From Piper betle (taxonomy: Eukaryota > Streptophyta > Magnoliopsida > Piperales > Piperaceae), in NCBI GenBank assembly GCA_033002965.1, contig JAURVB010007689.1, positions 32,065 through 96,064 on the forward strand: a stretch of DNA of 64,000 bases, written 5' to 3'. The position numbers were made by a program, and so were the translations under genes. Shown piece by piece: positions 61,996-64,000 of this stretch. The notes beneath the pieces were generated by a model. That model made no database searches. It was given only the letters and a program-made list of their open reading frames with translations, and was not told the DNA's origin. Numbering within the stretch: position 1 is the first letter of the stretch; each line of letters begins with the position of its first letter.

Positions 61996-62654
61996 ATATA
62001 AGTCACCAATATTATCCACGACCGATGCAGGATAAACTCAACAATCTCCCTTTACACATTAGGCATTACACATTGGGCGATCCCAAAATCATCATCATCT
62101 GATAGTCTCTCCTTCATCAGGTGGAACCCATAAAAGAGACAACCAAATTAGCGTAGGAGGTGGAACCCTGAAGGAGATAACCAAATCGGTGTAGGCAAAC
62201 ATTAAATCCCATGAAGGAGACAACCAAATTGGCGTAAGAGGTGGAACAACCAAATCGACGTAGGCAAACACTAAATCTATTTTGCTCTTCTTAAAAAGGA
62301 CTTATAATAGGTATCATGTGCCTCTTTTAATTAAAAAGTTAACTCAAGTAATAAGGCTTTCACATTAGCTTATATATAAGTCATTAACAACATCCACAAC
62401 CGATATAGGATAAACCCAATATTAAAACACACTCAACCTTAGATGTACGCCTCCTAAAAAAATTGCCAAAGGAAGTTGGGAATTTGTCATAGTTGGGGAT
62501 ACTCAATCTCGACAATACTTCCAACAAAGAAGCCAAAAAATATTCAAATAGGCCATTCATAACACTTAGAAATCGTTTGGTCTTATCCCGAATGACACAT
62601 TGTTGCGCCAGTTCTTGCTTTCCAGACTTTTCATCACATTTTCTTTATGTTTAA

Positions 62655-63877
62655 AGTGATTGTCAGCATGTTTATTGGTTGTTCATCTCGTTTAAAATTG
62701 ACGATATGTTATGACTCTTATTACCGATTAATTAACTCTGAACATTTTGATTTGATTTGAGCTCATAGGCTCTTTTAAAAGTGAAGCTGAAGCTATTTTT
62801 TTATACAAACATTAGCCGCGTGGGAATTCCGGTAGTATCCCATCAATTAACCTTCATCGCGTGACAGGTCACAGCTAGAGGAAGAATAAGGAGGTGACCA
62901 CATGTAGAGTGGCATGGATTGATATGTAGTTGTGAAAATCGGAATCGATTTCCGAAAGAGTCATTGAATCGGATTAAATTGATCTAAATTAATTAAGAAT
63001 CTGTTTAATCTAAATCACCCCACCGCCTAGCCACCTCCCTCACCACCCTTGTCCCATCCCTTGTCGCCCCATCGCCGTTAGCCCTCCCTGCCCCGTCCTT
63101 CGCCGCCGTTGGCCCCTGATCACCCGTTGCCGCCATCGCTGCCTCCTGGCCGCCGTCCAAAATCGGCCGATTCTAAAATTAGTGCAAATCGGGTAGAATA
63201 GGCCGATTCACGTATTTTTTTCGATCGGATCGCTACTGATCCTATTTAGAATCGACTGATTTTTGCATCTTTGGATCTAACCATGAAACAATCTTTGTTG
63301 AGAAGGATCAGATTTAAAACATTTAAAATTCTCCATTAACTCTCAACTTTTTGAGGGCCGGATGTAAGCGGTACACAAAGTTTGCTCTCCATATCCGACC
63401 ACTCTGTACGCTTTAACATGGTTGGATTTTTTGCCATAAAATTTTCATTTTCTAAGGTCATCTCTCTCTGAATTAAGAAAAAAGGAGTCACTCCCATCTA
63501 TGGAATACTTATAAACTACTTGTTCGTGTTATGGTTCAAACTTCAGTTACATTATCTCTTTTTTTTTCATCTACCTCTTGCTAGAGATAGAGATGGTGGA
63601 CGTCGTCAGTAACCCAAAGATTAGAGATCTTGGCGTCGTGGTTCCCTTTTCTTCACTAGCAGGTTAAATTATTTATCCAACACGGATCACCAAATTCCAA
63701 GAGTTCAAGCCCCAAAAATTATTTTGATAGAGAGTATTTTTCTCTGAGCAGGAGATTACATTTTTTATGCACCAAAACATATATATAATACATACTCTAC
63801 TTATAATCCCAAAGTGAAATTACTTATTTGTCTGCTCTTCAAATTGGCTTGGAGCATGTACCCGTTGATACGCAGCC
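62655..63877. other. Intergenic between NLR pseudogene and carboxylesterase
   Basis: Contains hAT-like element B2 (62925-63274) and otherwise AT-rich DNA with no exon seen. The final about 200 bp should be the 3'UTR of the minus-strand gene. Confidence 0.6.
62925..63274. mobile_element. hAT-like element B2, relative of B1
   Basis: The left end tgtagttgtgaaaatcggaa matches the reversed right end of B1, and the right end gatttttgcatctttgg matches the reversed left end of B1. The interior has GGCCGATTC motifs and a C-rich block (63015-63165) of the same kind. The flanks do not show a clear target duplication. Confidence 0.6.
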
Positions 63878-64000
63878 TCACAGATTACAACCGACGCCGG
63901 ACCCTGGGCGGATGAAGTCGGCGAGGCGGCGGATGAAGGCCAGGGCCTCGGCGGAGCCTGATTTGAGGAGGTGGAAGACATGGTCCTCCCCCTCCGACTC
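63878..64000 (-). CDS. Carboxylesterase-like alpha/beta hydrolase, C-terminal 40 residues
   Basis: Only the last exon end is in the window: on the minus strand 40 codons and a TGA at 63880-63878. The sequence ESEGEDHVFHLLKSGSAEAL followed by AFIRRLADFI matches the C-terminus of plant CXE carboxylesterases (HSR203J/GID1-like fold), where the His of the GxxHxFH motif is the third catalytic residue. The stretch is GC-rich in contrast to its surroundings and intact as far as seen. Substrate cannot be told; the catalytic Ser and Asp lie off the right edge. Confidence 0.8.
   Translation of the reverse strand, partial: ESEGEDHVFHLLKSGSAEALAFIRRLADFIRPGSGVGCNL

Larger units (their letters stand above)
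59785..62425 (-). mobile_element. Tandem LTR-type array (three LTRs, two interiors) with nested insertions
   Basis: The same sequence begins at about 59785 (ttgggccttacgggccc), 61401 (attgggtcttataggcccc) and 62275, each time leading through gacttgcaata...gtatcac and gcctatata-taagtcacca to cgggataaac. The minus strand at 61398-61386 reads TGGTATCAGAGCC, a Met-tRNA primer-binding site, so the element runs right to left with the interiors between copies. There is no coding capacity (TRIM-like). The first LTR is split by the hAT at 59880-61148 and the second by the element at 61508-61995. Three LTRs with two interiors suggest unequal recombination or a tandem insertion. Confidence 0.7.
57793..62654 (+). 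pseudogene. CC-type NLR (RPS2/RPS5-like) pseudogene, split by nested insertions
   Basis: Remains of an NB-ARC/LRR immune receptor, without its P-loop half. In order: kinase-2 (NKFVLLLDKIWEHL, about 57835-57880); a frameshift; RNBS-B (KSKIIFTTRLEEVCRQM); a further stop and shift; the GLPL region as CCGFPLSLTTVGRAM (about 58080-58129); an RNBS-D-like TTKKCFLYV (about 58258); then leucine-rich repeats (LEILDLTSTPITLLPSGICN, TRLVALPGNIGYLSKLEMLD). LRR coding is interrupted at 58874 by a DNA element, resumes at 59743 (KKLSQDIGNSSELSV), is interrupted again from about 59785 by an LTR array, and resumes at about 62441 with KKLPKEVGNLS and a final open stretch to TAA 62652-62654. Several stops and frameshifts rule out function. 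Motif style is the non-TIR class. Confidence 0.88.

Overview
The window is nuclear DNA of a flowering plant. Genes are split by many GT-AG introns, intergenic DNA is AT-rich, and several families are plant-specific: an IQM calmodulin-binding protein, a type I (M-gamma) MADS box, a plastid-type ribosome-binding factor A, and a CC-type NLR. I cannot place the species; nothing forces monocot, magnoliid or eudicot.

Layout. 1-17,596 (+): 3' part of an RRP5 homologue (pre-rRNA processing), 33 coding exons, with the 5' exons off the left edge; its introns carry small LTR (TRIM-like) elements and tandem duplications. 20,759-28,509 (+): complete 15-exon gene for a DDB1/CPSF-A/SF3b130-like protein (Arabidopsis AT3G11960 type). 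28.5-39.3 kb: no intact known gene, but two degenerate copies of an RBFA gene flank an unrecognised membrane protein with Asp/His-rich tandem repeats. 39.3-48.0 kb: a repeat block with an inverted-repeat structure, a 2.9-kb TG...CA LTR-like unit, a 1.9-kb hAT-type element with perfect 8-bp target duplication containing a GC-rich minisatellite, and another short hAT-like element. 48.6-51.9 kb (+): complete 9-exon IQM gene with a 5'UTR intron. 53.7-54.7 kb (+): M-gamma MADS-box pseudogene. 56.2-57.3 kb (-): a 40S ribosomal protein eS28 (RPS28) locus with a typical ribosomal-protein promoter but a 1-base deletion in the reading frame. 57.8-62.7 kb (+): an NLR pseudogene opened up by nested insertions. 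63,878-64,000 (-): last 40 codons of a carboxylesterase-like (alpha/beta hydrolase) gene running off the right edge.

The intact genes are housekeeping or regulatory genes that do not form a pathway; RRP5 and RPS28 both serve the small ribosomal subunit, but 39 kb apart, and I draw no functional link. I found no new defence or biosynthetic system. The most interesting items are the Asp/His-repeat membrane protein with an internally duplicated hydrophobic half, the RPS28 frameshift at an otherwise normal locus, and the set of DNA elements that carry GC-rich cassettes, two of them containing a fragment related to the LTR-like unit at 39.8 kb. All coordinates, exon junctions and reading frames were read by eye; family assignments come from remembered conserved sequence, not from a search.
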